From contig JAIXHJ010000012.1 of assembly GCA_030145845.1 (NCBI GenBank), positions 1-64,000 on the forward strand: a stretch of 64,000 nt of DNA, read 5' to 3'. This DNA comes from Pseudomonadota bacterium (GTDB lineage Bacteria > Pseudomonadota > Gammaproteobacteria > Pseudomonadales > Oceanobacteraceae). Positions 17,135 through 26,890 of this stretch are shown piece by piece. How positions within the stretch are numbered: the stretch's first letter is position 1; each line of letters opens with the position of its first letter. A program made the position numbers and the translations under genes. The notes under the pieces were generated by a model. That model worked only from the letters and a program-made list of their open reading frames with translations, ran no database searches and was not told the origin of the DNA.

Positions 17135-18280
17135 ATGACGCAAGCAGAATCTGAGCTCATCGCCGCCGAATTTCCGGTGAACGACGAATGTCTTTATCTC
17201 AATCATGCCGCTGTGGCGCCCTGGCCGGAACGCGCACGGCGGGCAGTCAGTGACTTTGCCGCGGAAAACACGGCACTGGGCGCCAGCCACTATCCGCAGT
17301 GGACGGCAACCGAAGCCAGTCTGAAACACAATCTGGAAGCTCTGGTTGATGCCGAGCCAGGCAGTGTGGCACTGGTTAAAAACACCTCAGAAGCCCTGTC
17401 GTTCGTGGCGGCCGGCATTGACTGGCAGGCCGGCGATGTCGTGGTGATCAGCGATCAGGAATTCCCCTCCAATCGTATCGTCTGGGAGTCCCTGCGCCAG
17501 CGCGGCGTGCGCGTGGTGGAGGTGGCGCTGCCGTGGGATGCGCCGGAAGCGGAACTGCTGGCCGCCATTGCTCAGAAGCCAAAACTGGTGTCGGTCAGTG
17601 CGGTGCAGTATGCCAGCGGTCTGATGCTGGATCTGGTTACCCTCGGCGATGCCTGCCGTCAGGCCGGCGTGCTGTTCTGCGTTGATGCAATTCAGGCAGT
17701 GGGCGCCCTGCCGTTTTCGGTGCGCGCCATTCAGGCCGACTTTGCCATGGCAGATGGCCATAAATGGCTGCTCGGTCCTGAAGGGTTGGGGTTCTTCTAT
17801 GTCCGCCCGCAGATCATGGAGCAGCTGCCACCGGCGGAATATGGCTGGCACATGGTGGCGGACATGGGCAATTACGACCGCCGTGACTGGCAGCCGGCGG
17901 ACGATGCGCGGCGTTATGAATGCGGCAGCCCGAATATGCTCGGTGCGGCGGCACTGAATGCATCGACTTCACTGCTGCTGGAAGTGGGCATGGACCGGGT
18001 CGCCACCCGGCTGGTGACCAATGTGCTGTATCTGCGTGAGCTGCTGGACGATAAGGGGGCGGTTTTTCTCAACCCGCTGCTGGATAAACGTCCGTCCGGT
18101 ATTCTGACCTTCCGCTTTATCGACAAAGACAGCGCTCAGCTGTACCGCATGCTGATGAACAGCGGCATTATCTGCGCCCACCGCGGTGGTGGCATCCGTT
18201 TTTCGCCACACTTTCATACCACCGAAGACGTGCTCAACGACACCGTGGACGCACTCGAGTATATGCTCGACAGTCTGTAA
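17135..18280 (+). CDS. Class V aminotransferase-family PLP enzyme
   Basis: 381 residues, fold-type I. Lys210 in ADGHKWLLGPEG is the Schiff-base lysine, Asp184 (CVDAIQAVG) contacts the pyridine nitrogen, and Gln187 stacks nearby. The N-terminus (LYLNHAAVAPWP) and the phosphate-binding VKNTSEALSF segment are typical of the NifS/isopenicillin N epimerase-like group. Substrate unknown: cysteine desulfurase is unlikely because I see no conserved active-site Cys loop, and the protein resembles the broad group of uncharacterised class V enzymes. Monocistronic, with AGGAAT before the ATG and a terminator just downstream. Confidence 0.88.
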   Translation: MTQAESELIAAEFPVNDECLYLNHAAVAPWPERARRAVSDFAAENTALGASHYPQWTATEASLKHNLEALVDAEPGSVALVKNTSEALSFVAAGIDWQAGDVVVISDQEFPSNRIVWESLRQRGVRVVEVALPWDAPEAELLAAIAQKPKLVSVSAVQYASGLMLDLVTLGDACRQAGVLFCVDAIQAVGALPFSVRAIQADFAMADGHKWLLGPEGLGFFYVRPQIMEQLPPAEYGWHMVADMGNYDRRDWQPADDARRYECGSPNMLGAAALNASTSLLLEVGMDRVATRLVTNVLYLRELLDDKGAVFLNPLLDKRPSGILTFRFIDKDSAQLYRMLMNSGIICAHRGGGIRFSPHFHTTEDVLNDTVDALEYMLDSL

Positions 18281-18290
18281 CACAGGCACA

Positions 18291-18316
18291 AAAAAGAGCG
18301 CTCTGGCGCTCTTTTT
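18291..18316. terminator. Bidirectional terminator
   Basis: An 11-bp stem (18291-18301 with 18306-18316, loop TCTG) with A5 at one side and T5 at the other. It separates the plus-strand aminotransferase gene from the pilZ end of the long minus-strand housekeeping run and can serve both. Confidence 0.92.
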
Positions 18317-18332
18317 GATTGATGGCGGTGAC

Positions 18333-18683
18333 TTACATGGTGTGCGTAACGCGGTCCGATTTCAGTGCCCCGGCGAGAAAGGTTTCAATCTTATCGCGGG
18401 CAATATTGTCGTCACCGGTAAACTGCACGCCGATGCCGGCCACCTTGTTACCCTGGGCACCCTTCGGTGTAATCCAGATTACCTTGCCGGCAACCGGGAT
18501 TTTTTCCGGCTCATCCATCAGCTTGAGCAGCATGAAAACTTCATCGCCGAGCTGGTATTGTTTGTTGGTCGGGATAAACAGACCGCCATCCTTAATGAAG
18601 GGCATGTAGGCAGCATACAGTACTGATTTGTCTTTAATCGTCAGTGACAGGATGCCACTGCGGGCTCCGATTCCAGCTGTCAT
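18333..18683 (-). CDS. pilZ: PilZ-domain protein (type IV pilus PilZ-like)
   Basis: 116 residues, one PilZ-like barrel (GILSLTIKDKSVLYAAYMPF, GLFIPTN, GKVIWITPKG, GIGVQF). The RxxxR and D/NxSxxG signatures for cyclic di-GMP binding are absent, as in the founding PilZ of type IV pilus assembly. It sits after holB at the end of the mltG-tmk-holB block, the same place as pilZ in Pseudomonas. It is predicted to be needed for pilus biogenesis through PilB/FimX-type partners (family knowledge). Confidence 0.9.
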   Translation of the reverse strand: MTAGIGARSGILSLTIKDKSVLYAAYMPFIKDGGLFIPTNKQYQLGDEVFMLLKLMDEPEKIPVAGKVIWITPKGAQGNKVAGIGVQFTGDDNIARDKIETFLAGALKSDRVTHTM

Positions 18684-18735
18684 TCAGCCCTCTCCGTTCC
18701 TCTCGCTTCAGTGTCTGACGGGCCGGCGGCACGCC

Positions 18736-19722
18736 TCACTGAGGATTTACCAGATCCCGCCATTCAAGCAGCAGGGATTCGATCACTAATTGTTTATTGT
18801 AGCTGGCGGCGCCGGATAACAGAGCCGCCAGGATCTCTTTAACACGGTCGTGCAAGGTTATCAGCTTTGCCGCCGGGGGCATAGCGCCGCCCAGCGTGGC
18901 CCGGACCTGCGGGCCATAGATCAGCTGGTCATCGGCAATGCCCATATTGGCCTTCAGGCAGTCGCTGAGAAAACTGTACAGCCAGCCCATCACGTCCTGC
19001 AGATCCAGCTGTTTGCTCCACTGTTCGGCAATCAGTTGCAGTGGCGCAGTACCCTGCGTCCATTGCTGCAGCTGTTCCAGCCAGCGCTGTTGCTGATCAC
19101 TCTGCTCGCCCTGCAGCCAGCTCAGAGCCTTCAGGGGGGCGCCGTGATTCAGACGCAGCGCCGGTTCAGCCTGTTCTGCGGCATAGCCCTGTGCTGCCAG
19201 CCATTGCAGCGATTCGTCTGCCGCCGGCGGATTCAGGGCGATACGCTGGCAGCGGCTGCGGATGGTTGGCAGTACGGAGCCGAAACGCTCGGTTTCCAGC
19301 AACAGGTAGCTCTCACCGGCAGGCTCTTCCAGTGTTTTCAGCAGAGCATTGGCAGAATTGGTGTTCATCACCTCCACCGGCCGCAGGTTGACGACCTGGC
19401 AGCGGCTGATCTGTGGCGTCTGCGCCAGAAAATCATTCACCCGGCGGATGGCTTCAATACGGATCTGGCGAGAACCATCTTCCGGCTGACAAAGCAGGAA
19501 GTCCGGGTGCGTGCCGGCATTCCATAACTGACAGCTGTGGCACTGGCCGCAGGGTTCGTCACCGTCCTGCAGGCACAGCAGCCATTTGGCGGTATACAGC
19601 GCCAGTTCATGTTTGCCGATGCCGGCCAGTCCGGTCAGCAACAGCGCATGTGGCAGACCCGTGCTGCGCCGGCGGCGCACCAGATCGTTATATACCGGTT
19701 GTTGCCATGGAAATGCCGTCAT
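18736..19722 (-). CDS. holB: DNA polymerase III subunit delta'
   Basis: 328 residues. An AAA+ fold with a degenerate P-loop (GLAGIGKHEL, 31-40) and the zinc module Cys50, Cys58, Cys61, Cys64 typical of delta'. The segment LLLETERFGSVLPTIRSRCQRI matches the sensor region with the SRC motif. It is a rigid stator of the clamp loader that loads the beta clamp. It overlaps tmk by 4 bases, as in E. coli and Pseudomonas. Confidence 0.95.
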   Translation of the reverse strand: MTAFPWQQPVYNDLVRRRRSTGLPHALLLTGLAGIGKHELALYTAKWLLCLQDGDEPCGQCHSCQLWNAGTHPDFLLCQPEDGSRQIRIEAIRRVNDFLAQTPQISRCQVVNLRPVEVMNTNSANALLKTLEEPAGESYLLLETERFGSVLPTIRSRCQRIALNPPAADESLQWLAAQGYAAEQAEPALRLNHGAPLKALSWLQGEQSDQQQRWLEQLQQWTQGTAPLQLIAEQWSKQLDLQDVMGWLYSFLSDCLKANMGIADDQLIYGPQVRATLGGAMPPAAKLITLHDRVKEILAALLSGAASYNKQLVIESLLLEWRDLVNPQ

Positions 19723-20369
19723 AATGCGCCCAGGGTCTGCAGTTCCGCGAGCAGCTGCTGCTGCACGGATGCCAGAGGTCTGGCCGCATCAATACGACGG
19801 ATGCGTGATTCCTGCTGCGCCAGCCAGTCAAAGCCCTGCTGTACGCGCTCAAAGAAATCGAGTTGCTCCTGCTCAAAGCGGTCAACGGCTTCGCCGGCAG
19901 CGTCAGTCCGGCCCCGGGCGCGGCCCATGCCGACCGCGAGTGGCGCTTCCAGCAGGAAGGTGCAGTGCGGTTCCAGATCCTGCTGAACCAGCGCCTTCAG
20001 TGTACTGATCTGCTGCAGTGGCAGCTGCCGGCCAAAGCCCTGGTAGGCAATGGTGGAATCGGTAAAACGGTCACACAGCACCCAGCAACCACGCGCCAGA
20101 GCCGGACGGATTAGGTTCTGGATGTGCTGGGAACGGGCGGCAAACATCAGCAGCAGCTCCGCCAGCGGGTCCATGGCTTCCGGGTGATGCGCCTTCAGTA
20201 ATTTCTCGCGGATGGTTTCGGCAATCGGGGTGCCGCCGGGTTCGCGGGTCACAATCACTTCAATGCCGCGCGCACGCAGCCAGTCGGCACAGAAGCTGAT
20301 ATTGGTGGATTTGCCGACGCCCTCTCCCCCTTCAAAGGTGATAAAAAGTCCGGGTGAAGCTGACGTCAT
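19719..20369 (-). CDS. tmk: Thymidylate kinase
   Basis: 216 residues. P-loop FEGGEGVGKST (12-22), the DRF-type motif in LCDRFTDSTIAYQGFGR, TREPGGTPIAE, and a LID region with RARGRTDAAGEAVDRFE. It phosphorylates dTMP to dTDP. It is coupled by 4-base overlaps to mltG upstream and holB downstream. Confidence 0.97.
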   Translation of the reverse strand: MTSASPGLFITFEGGEGVGKSTNISFCADWLRARGIEVIVTREPGGTPIAETIREKLLKAHHPEAMDPLAELLLMFAARSQHIQNLIRPALARGCWVLCDRFTDSTIAYQGFGRQLPLQQISTLKALVQQDLEPHCTFLLEAPLAVGMGRARGRTDAAGEAVDRFEQEQLDFFERVQQGFDWLAQQESRIRRIDAARPLASVQQQLLAELQTLGAL

Positions 20370-21403
20370 TGAGCGGGTTCCTTTGACTGTCCGGCGGGCG
20401 GTGCCGAGCGGTAATCTTTCTTGCGGCGGTAAATCTGATACTGACGCACGGCTTTGTTGTGTTCTTCCAGCGTGGCCGAAAACTGATGGCTGCCATCGCC
20501 ACGGGCCACAAAGTAGAGTTCCTCTCCCGTAGCCGGGTGCAGCGCGGCATCCAGCGCCGCGCGGCCGGCCAGAGCAATCGGCGTGGGCGGCAGACCTTTG
20601 TGACGGTAGGTATTATACGGATTTGACCGGTCCAGCAGGTGTTTTTTGCGCAGATTGCCATCGAAATCCGCACCGAGGCCGTAAATGACCGTCGGGTCCG
20701 TTTCCAGGCGCATGTTTTTCTGCAGCCGACGGACAAATACGCCGGCGATGACCGGCCGCTCAGCGACTGCGCCGGTTTCTTTTTCCACGATGGAAGCCAT
20801 GATCAGTGCCTGATACGGCGAGTCGTACGGCAGGTCGTCAGCGCGCTCATCCCAGGCCTGCTGCAGCTGCTGCTGCATCCGTTGGTAAGCCTGTCGCAGC
20901 AGTGTCGAGACCTTGTCGCCACTGTGATAAACGTAGGTGTCCGGGTACAGCCACCCTTCCGGATTACCGCTGATACCCAGTTCGGCGGCGACCGTTGCCG
21001 GGGTCAGCGGCTGTACATCCTGCTCCAGCCGGGATGCGTCCTGCAGCGCCTGCAGCGCTTCGCGCAGATCATGCCCTTCAATCAGACTGACGCGGTAGCT
21101 GACCGGGGTGGCAGAGGCCAGATGGCTCAGCAGCCGGGGACCACTCAGGCCCGGTGGGACATCAAATTCGCCGCGGCGCAGCACCCGCCCCTGGCCGGTA
21201 ATGCGTGCCTGAGCGCGCAACAACAACGCCGACGGCAGCCAGCCATCCTGTTGCCACTGACGTGCCAGGCCGCTCAGAGTGTCGCCCTGGCGGATTTCAA
21301 TTCGGACGGTTTCCTGATTGTTATTCGGCAGCTGCCACAGGGCGGCGGCCAGAATAATCAGAATAAACACCAGGCCCGTGCCGAGCCTGAAAAGCCATTT
21401 CAC
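20366..21403 (-). CDS. mltG: Endolytic murein transglycosylase MltG (YceG)
   Basis: 345 residues from a GTG at 21403, preceded by GGAG 8 bases away; this GTGA overlaps the pabC stop. An N-terminal membrane anchor (about 5-22) is followed by a LysM-like segment (IEIRQGDTLSGLARQW, 36-50) and the YceG domain with catalytic Glu207 in MASIVEKETG and the downstream NPYNTYRHKGLPPTPI signature. It cleaves nascent glycan strands to set chain length at the inner membrane. An upstream ATG in the same frame lies inside pabC and lacks support. Confidence 0.95.
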   Translation of the reverse strand: MKWLFRLGTGLVFILIILAAALWQLPNNNQETVRIEIRQGDTLSGLARQWQQDGWLPSALLLRAQARITGQGRVLRRGEFDVPPGLSGPRLLSHLASATPVSYRVSLIEGHDLREALQALQDASRLEQDVQPLTPATVAAELGISGNPEGWLYPDTYVYHSGDKVSTLLRQAYQRMQQQLQQAWDERADDLPYDSPYQALIMASIVEKETGAVAERPVIAGVFVRRLQKNMRLETDPTVIYGLGADFDGNLRKKHLLDRSNPYNTYRHKGLPPTPIALAGRAALDAALHPATGEELYFVARGDGSHQFSATLEEHNKAVRQYQIYRRKKDYRSAPPAGQSKEPAQ

Positions 21404-22215
21404 GCAAACTGCTCCTGAAACTGCTGCTGCAATTCTGCTATCGAGGGGTGCAGATGATACTTGCGTGAAGCCACAGATTGAACCGCTGAAATACCATTCA
21501 GGGTATTGCACAGTAACAGAGCGTCGGCTTTGAGCAGGCGGTCACGCTCTACCGCAGCTTCGCTGATGTCCAGCGTCTCCTGCAGCCAGCGGCGGACGAC
21601 ACCATTAACGCCGCAGCGTGACAGGTCTGGGGTCAGCCACTGCTCGCCTTCCAGCAGCAGCAGATTGCTCATGCAGCCTTCGATCACCCAATCATTCATA
21701 TCCGTCATAATGACTTCATGGCAATGGGCCGGAAAACGGCTGCGGGCCAGTACCTGCTCCAGCCGGTTCAGATGCTTGAAGCCAGCCAGTAACGGCTGTA
21801 CCGCCAGCTGGACGTCACTGAATTCGCAAACCATCCCCTGTGGCAGGCGTTCTGCCGCCCAGGACGGTGCAGTAAAAGGCTGGAACAGGATCTGCACCTC
21901 AGCGTCTGCCGGCGGCAGGTAACCACGTGGGCCACTGCCACGGCTGACAAGCAGTTTACCGGCGGAGGTCTGCGGTCGCAGAGCGCTGATGGCTTCTTCA
22001 ATCAGGGCGGCAGTCTGCAGCGGGAAATCCAGCGCTACCAGTCCGTGACGGAGGCGCTGGCGATGATGGCGCCAGAGCGGGATTTCCCCGGCTGGCGAGA
22101 AACGGAAGGTTTCAAACAGGCCGTCGCCGTAGTTCAGGGCCCGGTCAGTCGCCGGCCAGCCGGCAGCAGGCTGCCAGCCATTGGCCGGAGTATAGAGCAG
22201 CGCGGTATCAGCCAT
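21400..22215 (-). CDS. pabC: Aminodeoxychorismate lyase
   Basis: 271 residues, fold-type IV PLP enzyme. Lys147 ([14 protein letters not shown]) is the PLP lysine, with the [14 protein letters not shown] opening and the C-terminal [12 protein letters not shown] segment. It converts aminodeoxychorismate to 4-aminobenzoate for folate. The start at 22215 ([10 protein letters not shown]) overlaps the fabF end by 8 bases. Its partner pabB lies about 31 kb away at 52296-53591. Order fabF-pabC-mltG-tmk-holB matches E. coli. Confidence 0.94.
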   Translation of the reverse strand: MADTALLYTPANGWQPAAGWPATDRALNYGDGLFETFRFSPAGEIPLWRHHRQRLRHGLVALDFPLQTAALIEEAISALRPQTSAGKLLVSRGSGPRGYLPPADAEVQILFQPFTAPSWAAERLPQGMVCEFSDVQLAVQPLLAGFKHLNRLEQVLARSRFPAHCHEVIMTDMNDWVIEGCMSNLLLLEGEQWLTPDLSRCGVNGVVRRWLQETLDISEAAVERDRLLKADALLLCNTLNGISAVQSVASRKYHLHPSIAELQQQFQEQFA

Positions 22216-23449
22216 CGTAGCGGGTGAACAGCAGACTGCCGTTGGTTCCGCCAAATCCGAAGGAGTTGGAAATGACTGCGCGGATATCCATCTTACGGGC
22301 GCTGTGCGGCACGTAATCCAGATCGCAACCTTCATCCGGGTCATCCAGATTGATGGTTGGCGGAGCAACACCGTCACGGATGGCGAGTACTGAAATCATG
22401 CCCTCCAGAGCTCCTGCGGCACCCAGCAGGTGTCCGGTCATGGATTTGGTGGATGAGATGGTCAGCCTGGCGGCGTGATCGCCGAACAGTGATTTAACCG
22501 CCCGGGTTTCAGCAATATCGCCAACCTGAGTCGAGGTACCGTGGGCATTGATGTAATCAATATCCTGCGGTTGCAGACCGGCATCACGCAGCGCATTGGC
22601 CATGGCCTTTTCGGCACCCTCGCCGCTTTCCGGCGGACTGGTGATGTGGTGGGCATCATCGCTCAGGCCAAGACCTGACAGTTCAGCGTAGATGGTCGCA
22701 CCACGGGCCTGGGCGTGCTCCAGTGATTCCAGCACCAGAACCGCAGCGCCATCACCGAGCACAAATCCATCACGTTCCTTATCCCACGGGCGGCTGGCTT
22801 TTTCCGGCTCGTCGTTGCGGGTGCTCATTGCCCGCGCGGCTGCAAACCCGGCCATACCCAATGCACTGGAACCCTTCTCGGAACCACCGGCAACCATGAT
22901 GTCGGCATCGCCATAAGCGATGGTACGCGCTGCGTAGCCAATGTTATGGGTGCCTGTGGTGCAGGCGGTGGTAATGGCGAAGTTAGGCCCGCGCAGATTG
23001 TGGGCGATAGCAATATTTCCGGACGCCATATTCACCACGGAACCGGGCACCAGAAATGGTGACACGCGGCGCGGTCCGCTTTTCAGCAGCTGCTGATGAT
23101 TGGCTTCGATGGTCGTCAGGCCGCCGATACCTGAGCCGACGGCAACACCGGCACGGTCAGGATCGAAATTATCGTTCAGGCCGGCATCCGCCAGTGCCTG
23201 ACTCGCCGCCACCATGGCGTACTGAATAAAGAGGTCGATTTTGCGCGCCTCTTTTTCTGTCATCACACCGCTGACGTCGAAATCCTTAACCCCACCGTAA
23301 ATCTGTGTGGCAAAGCCTGTGGCATCGAAGTGTTCCACCCGGCTGATGCCACTTTTACCCTGCAGGATGGCGCTCCAGGTATCTGCCACGTTAAGTCCGA
23401 GCGGATTAACCGTACCCAGCCCGGTAATGACCACGCGTTTTTTAGTCAT
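22208..23449 (-). CDS. fabF: 3-oxoacyl-[ACP] synthase II
   Basis: 413 residues, with the Cys-His-His triad at the same numbers as E. coli FabF: Cys163 ([10 protein letters not shown]), His303 (NAHGTST) and His340 ([11 protein letters not shown]). It elongates acyl-ACP with malonyl-ACP. It is separated from acpP by about 100 bases that contain a hairpin with a T-run (23510-23533), so its expression can be lower than that of acpP. Confidence 0.97.
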   Translation of the reverse strand: MTKKRVVITGLGTVNPLGLNVADTWSAILQGKSGISRVEHFDATGFATQIYGGVKDFDVSGVMTEKEARKIDLFIQYAMVAASQALADAGLNDNFDPDRAGVAVGSGIGGLTTIEANHQQLLKSGPRRVSPFLVPGSVVNMASGNIAIAHNLRGPNFAITTACTTGTHNIGYAARTIAYGDADIMVAGGSEKGSSALGMAGFAAARAMSTRNDEPEKASRPWDKERDGFVLGDGAAVLVLESLEHAQARGATIYAELSGLGLSDDAHHITSPPESGEGAEKAMANALRDAGLQPQDIDYINAHGTSTQVGDIAETRAVKSLFGDHAARLTISSTKSMTGHLLGAAGALEGMISVLAIRDGVAPPTINLDDPDEGCDLDYVPHSARKMDIRAVISNSFGFGGTNGSLLFTRYDG

Positions 23450-23505
23450 AACATTCCAATCTGTAATCTGTTGCCTGAACAGTCAGGCACTAAACCAGAC
23501 ATAAA

Positions 23506-23533
23506 AAAAGCCGCGTCCGTAGAGGCGGCTTTT
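23506..23533 (-). terminator. Attenuating terminator between acpP and fabF
   Basis: Read on the minus strand, a 5-bp GC stem (23525-23529 with 23510-23514), extended by A-T pairs, is followed by seven T residues. It lies 20 bases after acpP and 55 before fabF and so probably ends most acpP transcripts while letting some continue, consistent with the high cellular need for ACP. Confidence 0.75.
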
Positions 23534-23550
23534 ATATCCCCGCTGAACCC

Positions 23551-23784
23551 TTACAGGTTAGCGATGATGTAGTCGATCGCTTCCTGAACGGTGGTCAGCT
23601 TTTCAGCATCTTCGTCAGGAATTTCGGTTTCGAATTCTTCTTCCAGAGCCATAACCAGCTCTACAGTGTCCAGAGAGTCCGCGCCCAGATCGTCAACGAA
23701 AGAAGAGGAAGCCTTAACATCTTCTTCTTTTACGCCCAGTTGTTCACAGACGATTTTCTTTACGCGTTCTTCGATATTGCTCAT
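23551..23784 (-). CDS. acpP: Acyl carrier protein
   Basis: 77 residues, highly acidic. Ser37 in [12 protein letters not shown] carries 4'-phosphopantetheine. It shuttles acyl chains for the fab enzymes, PlsX and lipid A synthesis. Codon use is strongly biased, as expected for an abundant protein. It lies between fabG and fabF. Confidence 0.98.
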   Translation of the reverse strand: MSNIEERVKKIVCEQLGVKEEDVKASSSFVDDLGADSLDTVELVMALEEEFETEIPDEDAEKLTTVQEAIDYIIANL

Positions 23785-23841
23785 GGTTATTTCCTACCGT
23801 TTCAGTGTTTCCTGGTGACTGTCAGCAGACTGCTGTCAGCC

Positions 23842-24582
23842 TCAGCCCATATTCATGCCGCCATTCACATGAATGGTCTGGCCTGTAATGTACTTAGCAT
23901 CAGGACCGGCCAGAAAGGCAACAGTTCCTGCGATTTCTTCAACCTGTCCGAAGCGCTTGACCGGAATGGTGGCTAGGATGGCTTCTTTTTGCGTTTCAGG
24001 CAAGATTTCCGTCATGTCAGTCTGAATAAATCCCGGAGCGACACAATTGACGGTAATGTTGCGACTGGCAATTTCCTGCGCCAGTGAGCGAGTAAAGCCT
24101 TCCAGACCGGCTTTGGCCGCAGCATAGTTGGCCTGACCGGCATTGCCCGTGGTGCCGATAATGGAGCTGACGTTAATAATGGCGCCGGTTTTCTTCTTGA
24201 TCATGGGTTTTACCATGGCTTTGCAGACCCGGAACACACCACTTAAGTTGGTGTTAATAACCTGCTCCCATTCGTCGTCTGACATGCGCAGAAACAGGTT
24301 GTCACGGGTGATGCCGGCGTTGTTCACCACCACGCCCGGCGTGCCGAATTCAGCGATAAAGCCCTTCAGGGCTTCGTCAGTCTGCGCAGCATCGGCAATA
24401 TTCAGCACCAGGGCATCGTTATCCGCAGCGATTGCCTGCAAGGCTTCACGCACGGCGGCAGCGCCGGATTCGCTGGTTGCAGTGCCGATCACGCGGTAGC
24501 CGTCATGGGCCAGGCGCTCGGCGATTGCGCGCCCGATGCCTCGTGAGGCACCGGTAACCAGAGCCAGAATTTTGTCTGTCAT
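23842..24582 (-). CDS. fabG: 3-oxoacyl-[ACP] reductase
   Basis: 246 residues, short-chain dehydrogenase. The NADPH-binding glycine motif is GASRGIGRA (11-19), NNAG is at 87-90, and the catalytic Ser140, Tyr153 and Lys157 (YAAAK) are in order. It reduces beta-ketoacyl-ACP. One base separates it from fabD. Located between fabD and acpP, which favours FabG over other SDRs. Confidence 0.97.
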   Translation of the reverse strand: MTDKILALVTGASRGIGRAIAERLAHDGYRVIGTATSESGAAAVREALQAIAADNDALVLNIADAAQTDEALKGFIAEFGTPGVVVNNAGITRDNLFLRMSDDEWEQVINTNLSGVFRVCKAMVKPMIKKKTGAIINVSSIIGTTGNAGQANYAAAKAGLEGFTRSLAQEIASRNITVNCVAPGFIQTDMTEILPETQKEAILATIPVKRFGQVEEIAGTVAFLAGPDAKYITGQTIHVNGGMNMG

Positions 24583-24583
24583 A

Positions 24584-25522
24584 TCAGGATCCCTGAATCA
24601 GAGCGATGGCAGCCGCAACGGCCGCTGCATCCCCTGTTGTCTGTGTTGTCAGCGTTTTGTCGATACGCTTATTAAGGCCGGCCAGTACTTTGCCCGGACC
24701 GAATTCCACGGCAAGATCAGCGGCACTGCGGCAGGCCTGTACTGCACCGGTCCAGTTGACCGGACTGTAAAGCTGCGCCAGCAGGCGTGACGGAATCTCT
24801 GCCAGTGTGGCGCTGTCATTGTCCACGTTGTGATACACCGGAAATTCCGGGGCGCGGAAGCTGACATTGCTCAGCGCCTGGCCAAATTCTTCGGCGGCGG
24901 CTTTCATCAGGCTGGAATGAAATGGACCTGAGACGGCCAGGGGCAGTGCGCGCTTGGCGCCGGCGGCTTTGGCCAGCTCAACGGCTTTTTCAATCCCCGC
25001 CATGGCGCCGGCGATAACGATCTGACCCGGAGCATTAAAATTGGCGGGCTCAACCACGCCGGCGACTGATGCTTCTTCACAGACGGTGCGGATCTGGGCT
25101 TCATCAAGCCCCAGCACCGCAGCCATGCCACCCTGACCTGCCGGTACGGCAGCATCCATCAGCTCACCGCGTTTTTTCACCAGACGCACCGCATCGGCAA
25201 AATCCACAGCATCGGCTGCAACCAGGGCAGAATATTCGCCCAGCGAATGTCCGGCGCCGGCTTTAACGGTCATGGCCGGGCATTGCGCAGTAACAATGCG
25301 CCACAGTGCAACACTCGCCGTCAGCAGGGCTGGCTGCGTGTTGTAGGTAAGATTCAGTGTTTCAGCCGGGCCTTCCTGCGCCAGCTGCCACAGATCCTGA
25401 CCGATGGCGTCAGACGCTTCGGTGAAGGTGTCCTTGATCTGTGGATATTCAGCAGCCAGATCGCCGAGCATACCGGTATGCTGAGCGCCCTGACCGGGGA
25501 AGAATGCGATTACATCTGTCAT
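24584..25522 (-). CDS. fabD: Malonyl-CoA:ACP transacylase
   Basis: 312 residues. The nucleophile Ser93 lies in GAGHSLGEYSAL, the catalytic His in SGPFHSSLM and the oxyanion Gln in FPGQGAQ. It loads malonyl groups onto ACP. The gene begins the fabD-fabG-acpP-fabF series; fabH, present between plsX and fabD in E. coli, is absent here as in Pseudomonas. A 135-base gap to plsX holds a possible operator (25611-25621) and promoter. Confidence 0.97.
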   Translation of the reverse strand: MTDVIAFFPGQGAQHTGMLGDLAAEYPQIKDTFTEASDAIGQDLWQLAQEGPAETLNLTYNTQPALLTASVALWRIVTAQCPAMTVKAGAGHSLGEYSALVAADAVDFADAVRLVKKRGELMDAAVPAGQGGMAAVLGLDEAQIRTVCEEASVAGVVEPANFNAPGQIVIAGAMAGIEKAVELAKAAGAKRALPLAVSGPFHSSLMKAAAEEFGQALSNVSFRAPEFPVYHNVDNDSATLAEIPSRLLAQLYSPVNWTGAVQACRSAADLAVEFGPGKVLAGLNKRIDKTLTTQTTGDAAAVAAAIALIQGS

Positions 25523-25610
25523 TCAGTTACCCTTAATTTCTGAGGTTGTGGTGTTCCGGTCATACGGAATGTGATCCGGCCGGAAAACCGGGCACATACT
25601 ATGGGTGTGA

Positions 25611-25621
25611 ATTGTTACAAT
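25611..25621. promoter_or_regulatory. Palindrome upstream of fabD, possible operator
   Basis: ATTGTTACAAT is a perfect 5-bp inverted repeat around one base, about 90 bases before fabD in the AT-rich plsX-fabD gap (25523-25657). A second AACAAT arm lies at 25630-25635. It could be a regulator site for fatty acid synthesis genes. No regulator is assigned; only the symmetry is seen. Confidence 0.3.
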
Positions 25622-25657
25622 AAATAGTCAACAATGCACAATATTATTGAATCAGAT

Positions 25658-26683
25658 TCACACATCCGGCCGTTCAGGTGCTGTCTGCTGAAATTTATCG
25701 AGGTATTGCGCCAGCTTTTCAGCGTCGAAATGCTGGGCTTTCTGGTGCAGGTAGCGCAGCGCATAACGGAATGCGCGGGCATCCGACTTGCCATGAGTCT
25801 TAACCACCACCCCGTTCAGCCCCAGCAGTAATGCACCACCATGACGGGCCGGAGAGATGCGCCGTTCAATATGCCTGACTGCGGGCAGCCACAACCACGC
25901 AAACCAGCGCATAAACCAGTGATTGCGGAATTCGCGATAGAACAGCTCCTGCAGCCAGTCGGACAATCCTTCGCTCACTTTCAGGGCAATATTGCCGGCA
26001 AAGCCGTCAGTAACCAGCACATCCAGCTCGCCCCGGTAAAGGTCATCACCTTCATAAAAGCCGGCGTACAGACCGGGCATGGTTACCTTCAGGGTTTCAG
26101 CCGCCTGACGGACACATCCGGTGCCCTTGGCAGATTCGCGCCCGACATTGAGCAGGCCGACCTTCGGGGTCTGCTTATCGAGTGTCATGCACCAGCCGGC
26201 ACCCAGTGCGGCAAACTGCACCAATTGCCGGTTGTCGACTTCAAGATTGGCCCCCAGGTCGAGCATCAGCAGAGGCTTGCCGCGGGTCGGTAGCGTGGTT
26301 GCCAGTGCCGGGCGGTCAATTCCCGGCAGAGTTCCGAGAATATGACGGGCCAGCACCATCAGGGCACCGGTATTGCCGACAGAGATCATGCCCTGTGCGC
26401 GGCCCGCATGATATTCACGCAGAGCGCCAGCCATGGTGCTGGTCAGGCCTTTACGCAGCATCTGTGACGGCTTGTCATTCATATTGATCGCGCTGTCGCA
26501 GATCAACAGGCGGACGGCCGGATGGCGGCCAGGAAAGAAGGAGCGGGCTTCCTGCTCCAGGTCGGGCGTGATAGCGATAATCAGGCTGACGTCCCGACGA
26601 AAGCGGAGAAATTTTCGGCAGGCCTTAAACGCAACGCGGGGACCTAAGTCCCCGCCCATTACATCTACCGCGTAGGTAAACAT
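25658..26683 (-). CDS. plsX: Phosphate acyltransferase PlsX
   Basis: 341 residues. The N-terminal AVDVMGGDLGPRV and later SVGNTGALMVLARHIL and DLGANLEVDNRQL segments are family signatures. It makes acyl-phosphate from acyl-ACP for phospholipid synthesis, as a peripheral membrane enzyme. It follows rpmF by one base, the conserved order yceD-rpmF-plsX. Confidence 0.96.
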   Translation of the reverse strand: MFTYAVDVMGGDLGPRVAFKACRKFLRFRRDVSLIIAITPDLEQEARSFFPGRHPAVRLLICDSAINMNDKPSQMLRKGLTSTMAGALREYHAGRAQGMISVGNTGALMVLARHILGTLPGIDRPALATTLPTRGKPLLMLDLGANLEVDNRQLVQFAALGAGWCMTLDKQTPKVGLLNVGRESAKGTGCVRQAAETLKVTMPGLYAGFYEGDDLYRGELDVLVTDGFAGNIALKVSEGLSDWLQELFYREFRNHWFMRWFAWLWLPAVRHIERRISPARHGGALLLGLNGVVVKTHGKSDARAFRYALRYLHQKAQHFDAEKLAQYLDKFQQTAPERPDV

Positions 26684-26684
26684 A

Positions 26685-26870
26685 TCAGTTGTTGCCGGTC
26701 TCCACGACTTTCTTACCGCGGTAAAAACCGTCTGGTGTTACGTGGTGACGACGGTGGGTTTCACCGGAAGTAGAGTCGGTAGCCAGTGCTACTGCTTCTG
26801 TATCCAGCGCATCGTGAGAACGACGCATGCCACGCTTGGAACGAGTCACTTTGTTTTGCTGAACCGCCAT
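26685..26870 (-). CDS. rpmF: 50S ribosomal protein L32
   Basis: 61 residues, basic, opening [21 protein letters not shown]. It has no cysteines, so it is the zinc-independent form. Located between yceD and plsX as in most gammaproteobacteria. AGGAGC is present before the start. Confidence 0.98.
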   Translation of the reverse strand: MAVQQNKVTRSKRGMRRSHDALDTEAVALATDSTSGETHRRHHVTPDGFYRGKKVVETGNN

Positions 26871-26890
26871 TTTAGGCTCCTAAATAATCG

